From the NCBI GenBank assembly GCA_022605405.1, contig JABYQQ010000001.1, positions 4,898,001-4,962,000 on the forward strand: a stretch of DNA of 64,000 nucleotides, given 5' to 3'. Positions 1-11,858 of the stretch are shown piece after piece; position 1 is the stretch's first letter, and each line of letters begins with the position of its first letter. The notes under the pieces are model-generated. The model did not search any database. It saw nothing but the letters and a program-made list of their open reading frames with translations, and was not told the DNA's origin. Source of the DNA: Earliella scabrosa. Its lineage: Eukaryota > Basidiomycota > Agaricomycetes > Polyporales > Polyporaceae. A program made the position numbers and the translations under genes.

Positions 1-659
1 CTCAATGGGCCGTGAGTCTGTTGCATCATCATCGCTGAATCTCACCAGTCTGACATGCAATATCTTTCGAATACAGTCAGATTGCAGGGACATCGCAAAT
101 GTCGGGCGGTCTTCCCCTAGCTGCCATCATCGGCATCGCGGTCGGTGCCGCGGTCCTCCTGCTCCTCATTCTCTTCCTCGTCTGGTTCTGCCTGCGTCGC
201 CGCAAGGCCAAGGCACGGCGGCAGCGGGACGTCGCGCTGCCCTCACCCATCCTGCCCCTGCAAAACCCCGACACCGAAGGCGGGTACTTCTTCGGTGGAC
301 GCGGTGGCGGCCCCAACCCGATGCGCGACAAGTACCTGGCGCAACAGCCCCAGGCCATGTCGCAGCCGTACGGTCCTGGTGCGACGTTCTCTGGCCGAGC
401 TTCGCCTTACGCGGGCAGTGGCTTGAGGGACATGCCGAGACCTATGGCGCCCGGTGCATATCGCGACAGCACGTACACCGACACCGCGACGTTGGTCAGC
501 ATGGACGGGACGTCCGACATTACAGATATGTACTCCAAGCTGGTGAGTTCCTCTTCTGCATGACCTTTAGATCTTCAGGTTGCTGATGCGGTAGCATGGT
601 TTTCTCAGCCTCCTACTCGCCCGGCGCGGCCACCGGAGCTCCGCTTGAGCGTAGTATGA
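1..659 (+). CDS. Single-pass membrane protein, 3' part only
   Basis: The gene enters from the left edge, so its N-terminus is missing. A short exon (1-11) ends at a GTGAGT donor; the next exon opens at 88 after TTGCAG. It encodes a strongly hydrophobic stretch (AAIIGIAVGAAVLLLLILFL) followed at once by a basic stop-transfer run (RRRKAKARRQ), then a Gly/Pro/Tyr-rich cytoplasmic tail. A second intron (543-578) leads to a short last exon that ends at TGA 657-659. The layout (outer domain, one helix, basic anchor, disordered tail) is common in fungal cell-surface or sensor-like proteins, but no family is recognisable from this part. The exon phases agree across both introns. Function unknown. Confidence 0.7.
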
Positions 660-1034
660 GGATGAGGCGGTGGAGCTTGCACACGTTTCGGTTCACAGCT
701 TGTACGCTTTTCCGGCTCATGCGTTGTTCAATTGTATCGAATAGCCTGCTGCACCCATCATCGCGTTGTGTGACTGGTCTGTTTGAAGATCAGTTGCGAC
801 CATGCGCAACAACACATCTCTTCAATTGCCCCAGAACACGAACGCATAGTCATATTCACACCACTAGTCAGTACACATGAAGTCCTCTCTCATCGGTCGC
901 CGGAACGACTGGTTAAGATCGCGTGAGCCAAGCTAGCTAGTCTTTGTTCCGCCGGGCTGCAGCTTCGTCCAGTGAGAAAATCTGGTTCCGTACCTGCTCT
1001 GCGCCCGAGCTTGGACAAACCTGCGCGGTCATTG
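660..1034. other. Intergenic, convergent 3' ends
   Basis: This short gap lies between two genes that point at each other. I see no coding pattern or repeat; it probably holds the two 3' untranslated regions. Confidence 0.6.
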
Positions 1035-2551
1035 TCAACGTTGATCCGTTCTTTGGAGCACTGCACGAAGCGATTGCTGCACGTACCATTCCTTGACAAC
1101 GTCCACCGGTAGACCGGTCACCTCAGCCAGCCAATCGGCCCTGGGGGACAAAAGGTGGGTATTTTCCACGAAAGCGGTGACCAGCGCGTCCTCCTGCTCC
1201 TTCGTCAAGTTGAACATCTTCCACATCGGATCTTCGGCTTGAGCTGGAGGCTGGGTCGTCGCAGGATCCCCACCGCCTTGCTGCGTTGGCGGTTGGCTCG
1301 AAGACGATTGGCTTGTGGAAGGCGTAGGTCCCTGGGGTGGTTGGAAGGTGGCCGCAGAAAAGTTGACAAAGGCTGCTGGGGCAGGCATCTGGGCCGGAGC
1401 GACCTGCCGCCGGCGGGCAGCCCGAACTTCGACTGCCGTCCGAGGTCGCGTCCGACCTGACTTCGACGACGCCGCTTTCCCCTTCCCCTTCGAAGCCACG
1501 ACACCCTGGTGAGCGTCGTTTTTTGGCGGGGCTGACGACGAGGACGGTGCGCTCATAGGTGGTGGGACCATCGGATAGGTGTAGCTGACTGGAACGTTGG
1601 CGTGGGGAGGGATCGGGCTCTGTCGTGGAGGGTTGGACGGTGAAAGGGGCATGACATGTAGTGGTCTCGTGGGGAGTAAAGAACATGCAGGATGGTTCTC
1701 CTTGTCGGGCTGCAGGGTACCCGGCGCGCGCAGTTGTGGTGGGGGCCCTGTCGCGTATTGAGGAGCTTGGGGATGCACAGCTTGCGGCGCAGAAGTCGGA
1801 GCCGTTGTTGCACGAGCAGCGGGCACTGAGGCTTGCAAGGGAGCAGATGGCACGTAAGGCACTCCCGGGCGACGGACGATTTCCACGTCTGCTAGGAAAC
1901 GATCGCCGGATAGATGGTTGGCCGACACGAGTGCGAGGTTATCGAGAGTGAACACGGAATTGTGGGTTACGCGCCACGGTGGATCCTGACCAGGTGGGTT
2001 CATCGTGGGCGCGCGCTGTAGGCTGCATGAGCTCCCTGGACTGGTCTGCAAGGATGAAATGCACGTACTTCAAGGAACAATTGGTAAGCACGGGCGATCT
2101 CGACGGCGAGCTCACCGTGACAGCTCACACCGCCTGCGCCTTCTTCTGACAGATAGATTTCCCTAGCGAACCTATGTCCTTCGTATCCAGACCACTGATG
2201 TAAAGCGTGTCAGACGCCGAGTGTGTTAACCATCCGACCATGAGAAAGTCTAATACTCACGGATATGATCAGACGAATATGACTGTGAAGGACCTCAAGA
2301 ATTCGCTGGTCCCTATACCCTGGGATTCTTGACCGGAGGATGTCCTTCGGAGAGTCCAACAGTTCACGCAAGGGGATGCCTGGAGCGTCTGGTTTGGTGA
2401 ACCAGATTGTGGGAATGCAGTAGGTGGGGAAACTCGGTTGCCCTGGGTGGTTACCCCATATATGCTGAGGAACGAGGATTCGCTGGTGAGCAGGAGAGAC
2501 AGAGGGCGGCGGACCGTTGCCTAGGGTGACCTGTGAAGGAACTACCGGCAT
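1035..2551 (-). CDS. Divergent homeodomain-like protein
   Basis: Three exons (2261-2551, 2069-2194, 1035-2045) join in phase to about 475 codons. The N-terminal third is a compact, possibly folded region (PGIPLRELLDSP, WSGYEGHRFAREIYLSE). The middle is long, Pro/Ser/Gln-rich and disordered. The last 60 residues look like a homeodomain: LTKEQEDALVTAF is followed by WLAEVTGLPVDVVKEWY. The helix-3 Trp/aromatic pair is kept, but the DNA-contacting Asn51 and Arg53 positions appear to be Gln and Ser. It may be a transcription factor with altered DNA contacts. The ATG at 2551 is the first in frame after an open stretch; an upstream exon is possible. The fold assignment is by eye. Confidence 0.6.
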
Positions 2552-3118
2552 CGAGAGTTGCGGAGCAGGGTACAACACAGGCAGTTGGAGGTAAGACGTG
2601 AGTTGAGAGAGGACACTACCACCTTAGACATTTATAGGTTCTATCACGCAAAGCATGGGCACTGGGGACTGCATCAGGGCAAAGCAGCAGGGCAGGGTGA
2701 CTCAACCTCATTAGGAAGGTTGGCTTAGATCCGAGTGACAGTGGAGGGACCGGACAATCAAAGACCATTTTCTCTGCTTGAGGAAGGAGTCAAAGCGGGA
2801 TGGTGCCGCGACATATGGACGGTCAAAGCTCTGGTAGCTCAGCGGCGCGGCTGTTCAAGTTTGTGGCCAATGATGGGAGTCCACTGGCCTAGAAGCAGCG
2901 GTTAGTTCTCGTAGTCGGCCACAATAAAAGTTGGAGTAAGTACCGTTGATCAGACACTGCCATATTCAGAGCCCTGACCTGGCTCTGCATGCCATGGTGG
3001 ACGGTGGTAGGAGGCCAAGAGATCGGGCGCAAAGATCTGGTCAATGTGTCCCTAGACGCCCGAGAGTCCGGTGCGCTGGGCAAAGGCGAGAGAGATCCAT
3101 CTGAACAACGTCGACCAG
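2552..3118. other. Intergenic, divergent promoter region
   Basis: The gap lies between the minus-strand homeodomain-like gene and the plus-strand Rab GAP gene, so both promoters should be here. I see no clear TATA box, repeat or open frame. Confidence 0.5.
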
Positions 3119-5151
3119 ATGGCAGCCCGACCTCCTCCCGCTCGTCCCCACATCGGTCTTAACCCGACAAACAAGTTCTCCTCGTATGCGATCAACGACT
3201 GGGGCGAGGACGACGCTTGGGACAGTGCCTCGGACTCCGAGTCCACCAGCAAGCCGGACTGGAAACGTTCCTCGAATGCTCGCGCATCATCTTCTACGAC
3301 CGCACCAAAACCCGTCCCTAGACCGACTCTGAACAACTCCTCGTCGACGCTTGCATTTTCGTACACCCATGTCCAGGCTCCCAGCTCATACCCGCCCAAG
3401 GGTGACCAGCCTGGCAAGAACGGATGGACAATGGTCAGGAAATCCACTGACCGCGGCAGCACGGAGAGTCGCGAGTCTGTTCCACGTCCGCAGGGAATGG
3501 GGTACGATGAGCTGGATGGGGACATGGTTATTGGCGAACTGGAGTCGGAGGTGGACGACCGTACCGGCCCTACGAGTGCGAGACCACGGTATGACCAGGG
3601 CATCCTGAGAGACGATGCGCAGGAGATTGTGAATGGTACGCCCACACCGATCGCGTGTTCTCATTGACATCTCATCCAACGCTCAGATCCTCTCCATCTC
3701 ATCCAACGCCAGTCTGGCAAGTCTCGAGACGAAGCTCCACCGGATGGTTCAGAGAAGCTCATGCGTGAGCACTCAATTCGCACAAATCGACGCAGAAAGT
3801 TTGTCGAGTGCATCGAGCGAGACGACGTGGACATTAGTGCGTAGCATCGTCTTGATCATTTTCGCGTCGCCAACCCTCGCCACTAGCTCAACTGCGGAAG
3901 CTTGCATGGAATGGGGTCCCCGATGATCTGCGTCCACTCGTATGGCCGTTACTTCTGGTGAGTCCTACCTTAGTCGAAGCATCCCCAGTCTCCGATCTGT
4001 AAGCAGGGTTACTTGCCTCTTCCCAAACCTACTCGCATCCCTACGCTGGCTCGAAAACGACGAGAATACGCATCGCTCGTTGAAACCACGTTTGCGCGAG
4101 GTCGCGAAGGACTGGACCAGCAAATCTGGCACCAAATCGAGATCGATGTCCCTCGAACAAGACCAGGGGTTCAACTATGGATGCACGCGTCTACACAACG
4201 AGTGAGTCCGTGCTGTGCGCGCGGTGCGTAGTGTGCTCACGCACTACAGAGCTTGGAACGTATATTGTACGTCTGGGCAATCCGACATCCAGCCAGTGGC
4301 TATGTTCAGGGCATCAATGACCTCGCAACACCATTCTTCCAAGTCTTCCTCGACGCATATATTGGTCAGCATGAACGTCTCTCAGCGCATCGGTTGCCAT
4401 GCTCATCACCCGCTGTCAGACTCTGACCCAGAGGAGTTCGATACTGCCATTCTGCCCGACAACGTGCGAATGGCCATCGAAGCGGACACTTTCTGGTGTC
4501 TATCTCGGCTCCTGGACGGCATTCAGGACAACTACATCGCCGGCCAGCCCGGTATCCATCGAAGTGTCAAGCGCATGGCGGAACTTGTCGCGCGAATAGA
4601 CTGTACGTCACTCCTTACTGACGACTGACCATTCCGGCCGCCTTTCACGATTAAGAAGCTGACAATCGCTCGTAGCGCCTCTTGCAGCACATTTGGAAGC
4701 GGAGAACGTCGAGTTCATGCAGTTCGCGTTCCGCTGGATGAACTGCCTGCTCATGCGCGAGATCAGCGTCCAAAATACCATCCGCATGTGGGACACGTAT
4801 CTCGTGAGTGTCTACCTCTCATTCGTTTCATTTGTCTGGTCTCTGAGCTGTGAGCAGGCCGAAGGCACCGATGCGTTCTCGCAGTTCCATCTGTACGTTT
4901 GCTCGGCGTTTCTCGTGAGGTGGAGCAAGAAGCTGCAGGACATGGACTTTCAGGTACGCTGCCGCTGCTGCTGCTGCGGCCACGTCTACTTGTGCATCTG
5001 TCCAAAACTGACTGTATCTCAGGGCATCATCATGTTTCTGCAGTCGCTCCCGACGCAAGGGTGGACTGACCACGAGATCGAGATGCTTCTGAGCGAGGCG
5101 TTCGTCCACTATTCGACATGGCACAACGCCCAGAGCCATTTCGGAAAGTGA
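3119..5151 (+). CDS. GYP1: TBC-domain Rab GTPase-activating protein, Gyp1-like
   Basis: Nine exons (3119-3635, 3687-3836, 3887-3957, 4007-4201, 4250-4364, 4420-4602, 4676-4803, 4858-4953, 5023-5151) join in phase to 527 residues. The first about 190 residues are disordered. The TBC domain follows: LRKLAWNGVPDDLRPLVWPL, then IWHQIEIDVPRTRP (the arginine-finger motif) and YVQGINDL (the glutamine-finger motif), ending in a helical segment with MRMWDTYL-type sequence. Such proteins supply Arg and Gln residues that speed GTP hydrolysis by Rab proteins; yeast Gyp1 acts on Ypt1 at the Golgi. Both catalytic motifs are intact. Gyp1 rather than another TBC protein is inferred from the order of motifs and the short C-terminus. 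Confidence 0.88.
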
Positions 5152-5370
5152 ATGTCTAGCGTGGCTGCTCTCGCTTTTGCACTCGAATCTCTGTTCCGGC
5201 TGGATGCAGGGATCGGTAGATGTATTTATGCATACGTGCGTGTACAACTTCAACGAACATCGCAACACAGACAGAGAGGGACTTCGCCATGCAGATCATG
5301 CGGGTGGGCGCTATCACCGAGAAGTCAAGAATCATGAGCGCAAGCAGCGAGAACGCACTTGAGGGTTGGT

Positions 5371-8162
5371 TTATGCCTTGGACTCCTTGATGAGACCCGC
5401 GGCTGGAGGGAAGTCAGCAAGTGCATCCAAAGCTGTTGGACAATGCTCACCTCGTTCCGCGAAGGTATACACAAGTGCTGGGAGATGCTACGGTAAGCAA
5501 CGAGTAGATATTATCCTTGTCATGCACTCACCTTGGGGATGGACAGAAATGTGGAGGGGCAAGACCGACAGGTCCACCACGCGAATGTTTTTCGTGCCAT
5601 AGACTTTGAGTTTAGGGTCCACAACGCCGCCCAACTCCTTCGGGAGCATCGATGCGCTGCCGCAGGTATCTGTCGGAAATGTCTTCGCATGCTGCGTTTG
5701 GTTCGACAGCGAAAGGATCACTTACGCCAAGCGGTGATGATGTTGTTGACAATGAACTCCTTCACCTTCTCGTCGGTCGAGAGATCCTGCTCCGGCGGGG
5801 GTGCGACACGAGCCTTCACGAGCTCTCGGAAGGGCTCAGTGTCAGCGACCTTCAGAGCGAACTTGAATCCCTCGGCAAGCAAGTCCAGGTCAAACTCGTC
5901 AGCGAAGTACCCCGGATCGATGCGAGGGTTTGTTTTCGGATCATTGGAGGAAATGTGCTGAATCGCTGCAGGTCAGCCCGGCGGATCACAAGCACGCATG
6001 AGGTATGGCGGTTACGCACGATGGTCCCGCGCGACCAGGGCCGAGCCAGTGCGGGCAGGATGGTGTAGTACGGCTTGTCAGGTTCCGGCATTGGCCGAAT
6101 CACAAGCGGCGAGCCCATGATCTCGAGCTCGATGCCCTGCGTGCTCTCCAGGGAGCGCAGCTGCAGCTCGTGTTGCTTGCGCAAGCCCGCAGGTAGGGAT
6201 GAGGCATTTGCCGCGAGTTCGGCCTTCTTGCGCTCCACCAAGGCAGCCGCCTTATCGCTGATGGAATGGATGGACGCGAATGCGAACGCGTTGATTACGA
6301 GGGTGTAGTCCTGCTCAAGTCCTCTAAGGCGAGACGTCAGTAGAGCTCTGGGATTACTATGCGAGACAGACTTGCAGGCGCTGTCGCATCTCCTTCATCA
6401 GAGCGGTGTCCTTGAGCATATTCGTCGTGATGATGCACTTGTCATCCACCATTCCTACCACAGGGTTAGTTGGCTTCACCCGTGCCAGTTGACGAGAATG
6501 ACCCACTGAACGTTGGTCCACGAATGGCCACATGCTCTTGAACGTTCGCGCCGACCCCGGGGAGATCTACTACTGTCTCCACGCCGAGTGGTTCCAGGAT
6601 TTCGCGGTCTCCAATGCCGCTCAGTTCGAGAATTTGCGGGGTCTTGATCGTGCTACCATCACACAGTTAGTTCAAAAGGGGTGAAGACAGTAGGAGAGTC
6701 CATCTCACCCTGCACTCAGAATCACTTCTCGCTTCGCAATGACCCTGTATACTGGCCCGCCGTGCTCGAACTCGACCGCACGAGCGACGACCCTGTTGTC
6801 GTCCACATCCGTCACAATGCGCGTCACAACCGCCTCGGTCAAGACCTTGAGATTGCTCCTCTCGAGGACCGGTGCCAGGTACGCCTAAATCGTCATAGGT
6901 GAGTGCAACAAGTAGCATAAGTTGGTAAAATCAAGCTTACCCTTGCAGCGTCTACACGAGTGCTTGTGGTTGGGTCAACGGCAGACACGCCCTTCCAGAT
7001 TCCAGCAACCTATAGATTGTTGAGACTTTGACAAGGAAGAAGGGATACGCGACGGTTACGCACGTCCCCGCCGAGCTAAGTAGTGGCGATTCAGGTCAGC
7101 CTATTCAGCCAGGGTCCGAGAAGGTTAGCGAAACGTACAGCATCCGTCAGGATATTGAGGCCATTATTGACCAAGCTCTAGGTGAGGTGGGGAGTCAGCT
7201 CAGAAAGATGTGCTTGTCAGGCGAAAGTGGACTCGGGTACCTTCTGGTACGCGCCATCGGCCCCAGCACCAGTCGGGACGAATGACAGAGTGACGGGTCC
7301 ATCCGTGCCCACCGAAGCAAGGTCAAAGAGATTCCGATAGTCAGGATCCACAATTTCCCCGTCCGAGGTTCGAAAGCTGGGAGACTGCATGAGCCTTACT
7401 CGGAAAGCTCCTGCCTGTTACTCAAAGATACTCACCCCTCGACTTTGTTGGCGTACTTCTGATACATATCCCAGTTCCAACCTGGATTGCCAAGGCTCTC
7501 AAGCGCTTCAGAGGACATATGTGAGCAGGATCATTATACTGAGTCAGTCAGAAGAACGAACCATCCAGCTCCTCACGAGCGGGTTTGGTCCAGGCCATGA
7601 GATTGATCGTAGACGACCCTCCTAGGCTTTTCGCACTGTTGACAGAAACAACGGTTATGTACCAGCGCCCAGAGCCGAGCTTCGGAGGACATACCGACTC
7701 CAGGGGATTGTTGGGACCTTCTGGGAGTTCGGGCCTTCCCACGCCTCGACAGGAAACTTCCAGTCGTAGTCGCCATTCATAAGCTGCTTCATCCAGCCCA
7801 TGGGGCCCGCTAGCGCGTGATGCATGTTGGCACGATAGGAGACAGCGGCAGTGGTGGAACGTACATATTAACGGGTCAGACAAACGTGACTGTCCCGCCT
7901 CGAGCACGACCACCGAGACATTGGGATCCTCGCTCAGTCTCCTTGCGATAACACATCCTGCAGTCTATGTCCGACATTCTAACGCCGTTTCAACGCGTTA
8001 TGCAAGTAGACTCACCCCACCACCTGATGTCCGAGTCATCAGTCCGACAGTTGACGAAAAGCAGATATGAGAAGAGGGCTGGGACTCACCAATTATGACG
8101 TAGTCGAACGGCAAGCCTTCCACTTCAGCGATTGAGGCAAGCTTCGTCTCAGTAGCTGGCAT
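5371..8162 (-). CDS. GMC-family FAD alcohol oxidase/dehydrogenase
   Basis: Eighteen exons join in phase to about 615 residues, the usual GMC length. The start [10 protein letters not shown] has no signal peptide, so the enzyme is probably intracellular. The FAD-binding Rossmann loop ([18 protein letters not shown]) is followed by VVVLEAG, the second GMC signature ([13 protein letters not shown]), [20 protein letters not shown], and the C-terminal [20 protein letters not shown] with a second His in HISVHPQALVY. The family oxidises alcohols with FAD and reduces O2. The Rossmann loop is split across three exons, one of only 8 nt (8016-8023); another exon is 12 nt (7064-7075). The intron ending the exon at 6376 has a GC donor (GCAAGT). 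The 5' edge of the exon at 7394 is uncertain. The substrate cannot be read; aryl or aliphatic alcohols are typical. Confidence 0.9.
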
Positions 8163-9374
8163 GGAAGATACTTAGAGGGCAGCGAGGGGTTGGGAGGAGT
8201 ACTGCTGACATGATGACAAGTACTACCTTGGTGTTATGTTATAGATGGACGCTGCACCGTTGGGACACCGCTGATATTGATGAAGAAGACATCATGTCAG
8301 GGTGCCAGCGCTGTGACTGCGGCATGGGAGGGTAAGTAAAGGAAGTGGATATGATGATGGCGGTCAGTACGTAGCCTAGTCCGCCCTGCTACCATTACGT
8401 ACTGTTGCGCTTTAGCGCTAGTGTTTCAGATTCGGCTCTCAGCCCCAACTCAGCCCTGTCTCAGCCTGACTCTCACACTGAGGTGCCAGTGGTTATTGAG
8501 CGGCAAAGAACATCATCGAATCTTGGACATGAGCCTGCATGATACCGTGAGACGGTAGCACAGAGCATATCCTATTGACTTTCTGACAAATTCTCACTTA
8601 TTATTATTATTAAATTTCACTTCGTTGCAGCGACGACGCTTACCGAGCTCCGAGTCCTTCTGAGAGCGGCATCAGCGGCACTGTCCAGTCCTGGCCAGCG
8701 CACGGCGTAGTTCTGTGGGTCCTCCATGATGAGCTTGTGATGACCGGCCTTTGGGCGTCCTCCTCAGGCCACCCTCCTCTCACGATCAGCCAGTAAAATT
8801 TCCCCCGTTGCCCCCACAGACGTAGAGTCAGCTTCTGGAATCACTTATCACGTTCTATAACCACCCACTGGCACACCGTGGAATGCAGAGCGGAAGTTCA
8901 TACTTATCCAGCCAAAACGTGCCAGGGACGATACAGATCAGACGCCACTGAGCAACTTCAAGTTTCGGCGGGATGTTGGTCAGGGCCGCGTCGGACCAGA
9001 GTCACACCCCAAGCTCTCATGTCCTCAACTCCAAACATAGTACCGCCGATTCGGAGAAGGCTGAAGTACTCCCATACGCAGGGTACCATGAGAACATCAG
9101 GGACATCCCCGAACGCGGAAGGTCTGAGTTCAGGAGAACTGGTGGCTTCTCCCGCTCTTGGATCCGATACCGGAAGAAGTCGAGAAGGGATGAACGATGC
9201 TATACGCTATCCCACCCCTCAAAGTGATATGTCTGCCATACAATCGTCATGAATCCAGATAATTGACTTAATCATAGGTCAAAGACACCCCCATACAGAA
9301 TCTCAACACGCATGCATCGAATTAACGACCTTTTCGAAACACAATTTGAACAAAGCACGTGAAAACATACAGCT
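8163..9374. other. Intergenic, about 1.2 kb
   Basis: This stretch should hold the promoter of the GMC gene and the 3' region of the next minus-strand gene. A short TTA microsatellite sits near 8601-8613. The few open frames have no supporting splice pattern or recognisable motif. Confidence 0.5.
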
Positions 9375-11469
9375 CTACGCCCCCCACCGATGCGAGCAGA
9401 GTCCCGGAGACACGCCTGCATCGCCCACGACAGTCTTCACAGTTTCATGTGGCCAACCTGTTCACGACTGCTTAGTTCTGCTTGAGCTGAGACGCAGCCC
9501 GACCGACCTTACCTTACCGTTCTCCACGGAGTCCAGGTCGCTCTTGGAGGTGACGGACGTGTCGATGCAAATTGCGACCGAGTCCTACAGCATGCCCAAC
9601 CGTCAGCAACCATGTGGCCAGGCGTAACATGCAGACCTACGCCGTTCGGTGCGAGTGTTGCGCTCTGGTTCATGTGGTGCATCGGAATGGGGCCGGTGCC
9701 GCGTCCCGAGCCTCCACTCGCAGCGCTCTGACCGAACGCGGCCTCGTTGCTCAACCCACCGCCGTTCTCGCGCAGGTAGCGTCGCGCATTGAGGTTGGCG
9801 AGGGACATGTTGGCGTATAGGGCCGCCAGAGGATACTCACACAACGTGAATGCGAGATTCGCCGAGTTCCACGCGATCTGCGCATTCGCATCAGTACCAG
9901 TCATGGCTGAAGAGGGTGAGTGAGAAGGGGGCGAGCGACGCACGAGGCTGAAGTCGATGGCCGCAACGATGGCGGTCCACATTCCGCTGTTGATGCTCAT
10001 GAGGACGAGACGGTATACCAAGCGTTTTGACCTAGAGGTCGTGTCAGTAATCACGGGTTAGGCGAACAACTGGAACGCACTTTGTGAAGCGAGAGTTACC
10101 CTTGCTAGCAAGAAGACAGCTCATCCACACCGCAATGACGATGTCGATGAAGGCCGACACGGAGCGATTAGCCAGCGAGATATCCTGAACGAACCGTATG
10201 GTGAGCTCCAAGTGTAAGACGTTCGTGAGCTGACATACCGCGATCCGGGGTTGTGTGAGAGTGATGGCAATCGGTTCGATATCAGAGCTGTGAATTGCTG
10301 GGTAAGCGATATCCTGACTGGGCGTTGGGTCGATACCTACAGCACCCAAGTGGTATAGACTACAATGTCGCCGTTTATTAGCAACGTGAGAGAGAAAAGT
10401 GAGGCCGGACTTACTGATGATGCCGACTGAATATGGATGCAACGTTGAAATCAGTGAATACAGCTCGAAATGCTGCTGCTTCACTCACTGATTTGCCAGG
10501 CAGCTATGATGAACTATTGGTGGGGCATCAGCAAAAGATGTCTCCTGTGCAAAATATTTTACTCACCACACCGCATAAGCAGACACGGACAAGGGCGGTT
10601 TTCCCACCAGTGACTGCTAGGAATCAGCCAGGAAGAAACACACAAGGGCCCAACGAACTTACACCGGAAGATCCGATAGAGGAAGAACATTTGCACCGAG
10701 AATCCCAGGATGAACTAACTACGTGTGAGACTCATCATACATCATACTTCGTGGCACGTACTGCAACCCAGGTACGATGCTAGGATTGTGGCATGATGAG
10801 TTCCATAGCTCGATTTTGACACAAGTGTAAGACGCACGATGATGATACTACGACGAGGATCTCGTGAGCTAGAGGATGAGACTTCATGAAGTTGAACTCA
10901 CGGCTGTACTGTCAGCAACTGCGCGAGAGAGCCCCATCGGGTGACGAGGGTCGGAAATACTAACACGGTGTGAATAGGACGCCACAAGGTCACGAGTCAG
11001 GAGATGCTTACAACCGACAAACGTCAGGGCCTCCACTATGGTGTCCACGATCCTATAATTCAGTCAGTGATTTTTCGGTATGATTAAGAAGATGGGAAGT
11101 CTCACCACAGGTAGAGCACCTGTCAAGTGCAAAGAACAAGTAAGCGTTGTAGCCACATAGTTGACACGCAACAATGGCTCACGAATGCTTTCAGAGACCA
11201 ATGGTCCTTCTCGTAGCTGTTTGAAACCATTCAGATGTTCGCGCTCAGCGACTACAGGCCACGCGACTTACTTGAGGAAGTACAAGAACCTGTGTTCTAA
11301 CGTCAGCTCGGAGTGACTGTGGCGCAAACGATACATGCTCTACTCACACTTGCATGCACAGTATACCCCACAGGGCCGAGGAGAACACGGCTCCAATGAG
11401 CTGCACACCCAACTGAGGCATTGTGTTCAGAATGATCAGGTTCTCAACAGGCTCGGTCGTGTTGGACAT
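9375..11469 (-). CDS. DUF6534-type multi-pass membrane protein
   Basis: The start MSNTTEPVENL leads into a hydrophobic helix (LIGAVFSSALWGILCMQV), then FLYFLNYEKDHWSLKAFVLY and WIVDTIVEALTFV. Further helices follow (FILGFSVQMFFLYRIF, then SVSAFIDIVIAVWMSCLLAS, then a helix with MSINSGMWTAIV), and the C-terminal helix ends in SLANLNARRYL. This seven-helix pattern with a terminal Asn-Ala-Arg is typical of the large DUF6534 family of Agaricomycetes, whose function is unknown. Several exons are tiny (18 and 14 nt near the start). The junction around 10720-10915 is unresolved and may hide another small exon. The 3' end is inferred: the model reads through two introns to a TAG at 9375; a read-through stop at 9509 is the alternative. 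Confidence 0.7.
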
Positions 11470-11490
11470 GGTGAGGCCAAAGAGGTAGGT

Positions 11491-11858
11491 TCAGGAGGGA
11501 GTTGTGCCGCGAAAAGCTCCTGTGAGCGACACGCGGAGTCCTGTAAATATAAGGCTGCTCAGCTGTTAGTTTGAGATGAGAAACGAAACATATTGGGTGG
11601 TAGCCACAGATCTAGGTACCTGAACTCACTTTTTTCGTTGGTCCAATGCCGCGCCGCCGCCGAGCTAATCGAATTCGAGATGCCGACAGCTGTCTTCGGT
11701 CTATCTGATACTCGCAGTTCGAAAACAGCATCGCGCAGAAAGTAATAGGTCGAGATGTCTACAACCGCCGACTGCACGAGCGTGGGGGCGACGATATCGT
11801 TCTCGTACGGGCGTAGATCCAGATTGAGAACGGGGACAGTGCTTGACAGATCAATCAT
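11491..11858 (-). CDS. Possible small two-exon ORF upstream of the DUF6534 gene
   Basis: An ATG at 11858 opens about 76 codons with coding-like GC3. The frame reaches a GTGAGT donor and, after a TTTACAG acceptor, runs 18 more codons to a stop at 11491. That stop lies 22 nt before the ATG of the membrane protein, so the ORF could be a separate short gene or an upstream ORF in its leader. The predicted peptide resembles nothing I know. Confidence 0.25.

Noticed and set aside
2830..2850. GGTAGCTCAGCGG, like the start of a tRNA
   Set aside because: No matching acceptor stem or T-loop follows. I found no convincing tRNA in the window.
4960..4982. Run of GCT/GCC trinucleotides
   Set aside because: It lies inside an intron of the Rab GAP gene and is too short to call a notable repeat.
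8878..9252. Plus-strand open frame between the GMC and DUF6534 genes
   Set aside because: No motif, no splice partners, and composition like the surrounding non-coding DNA.
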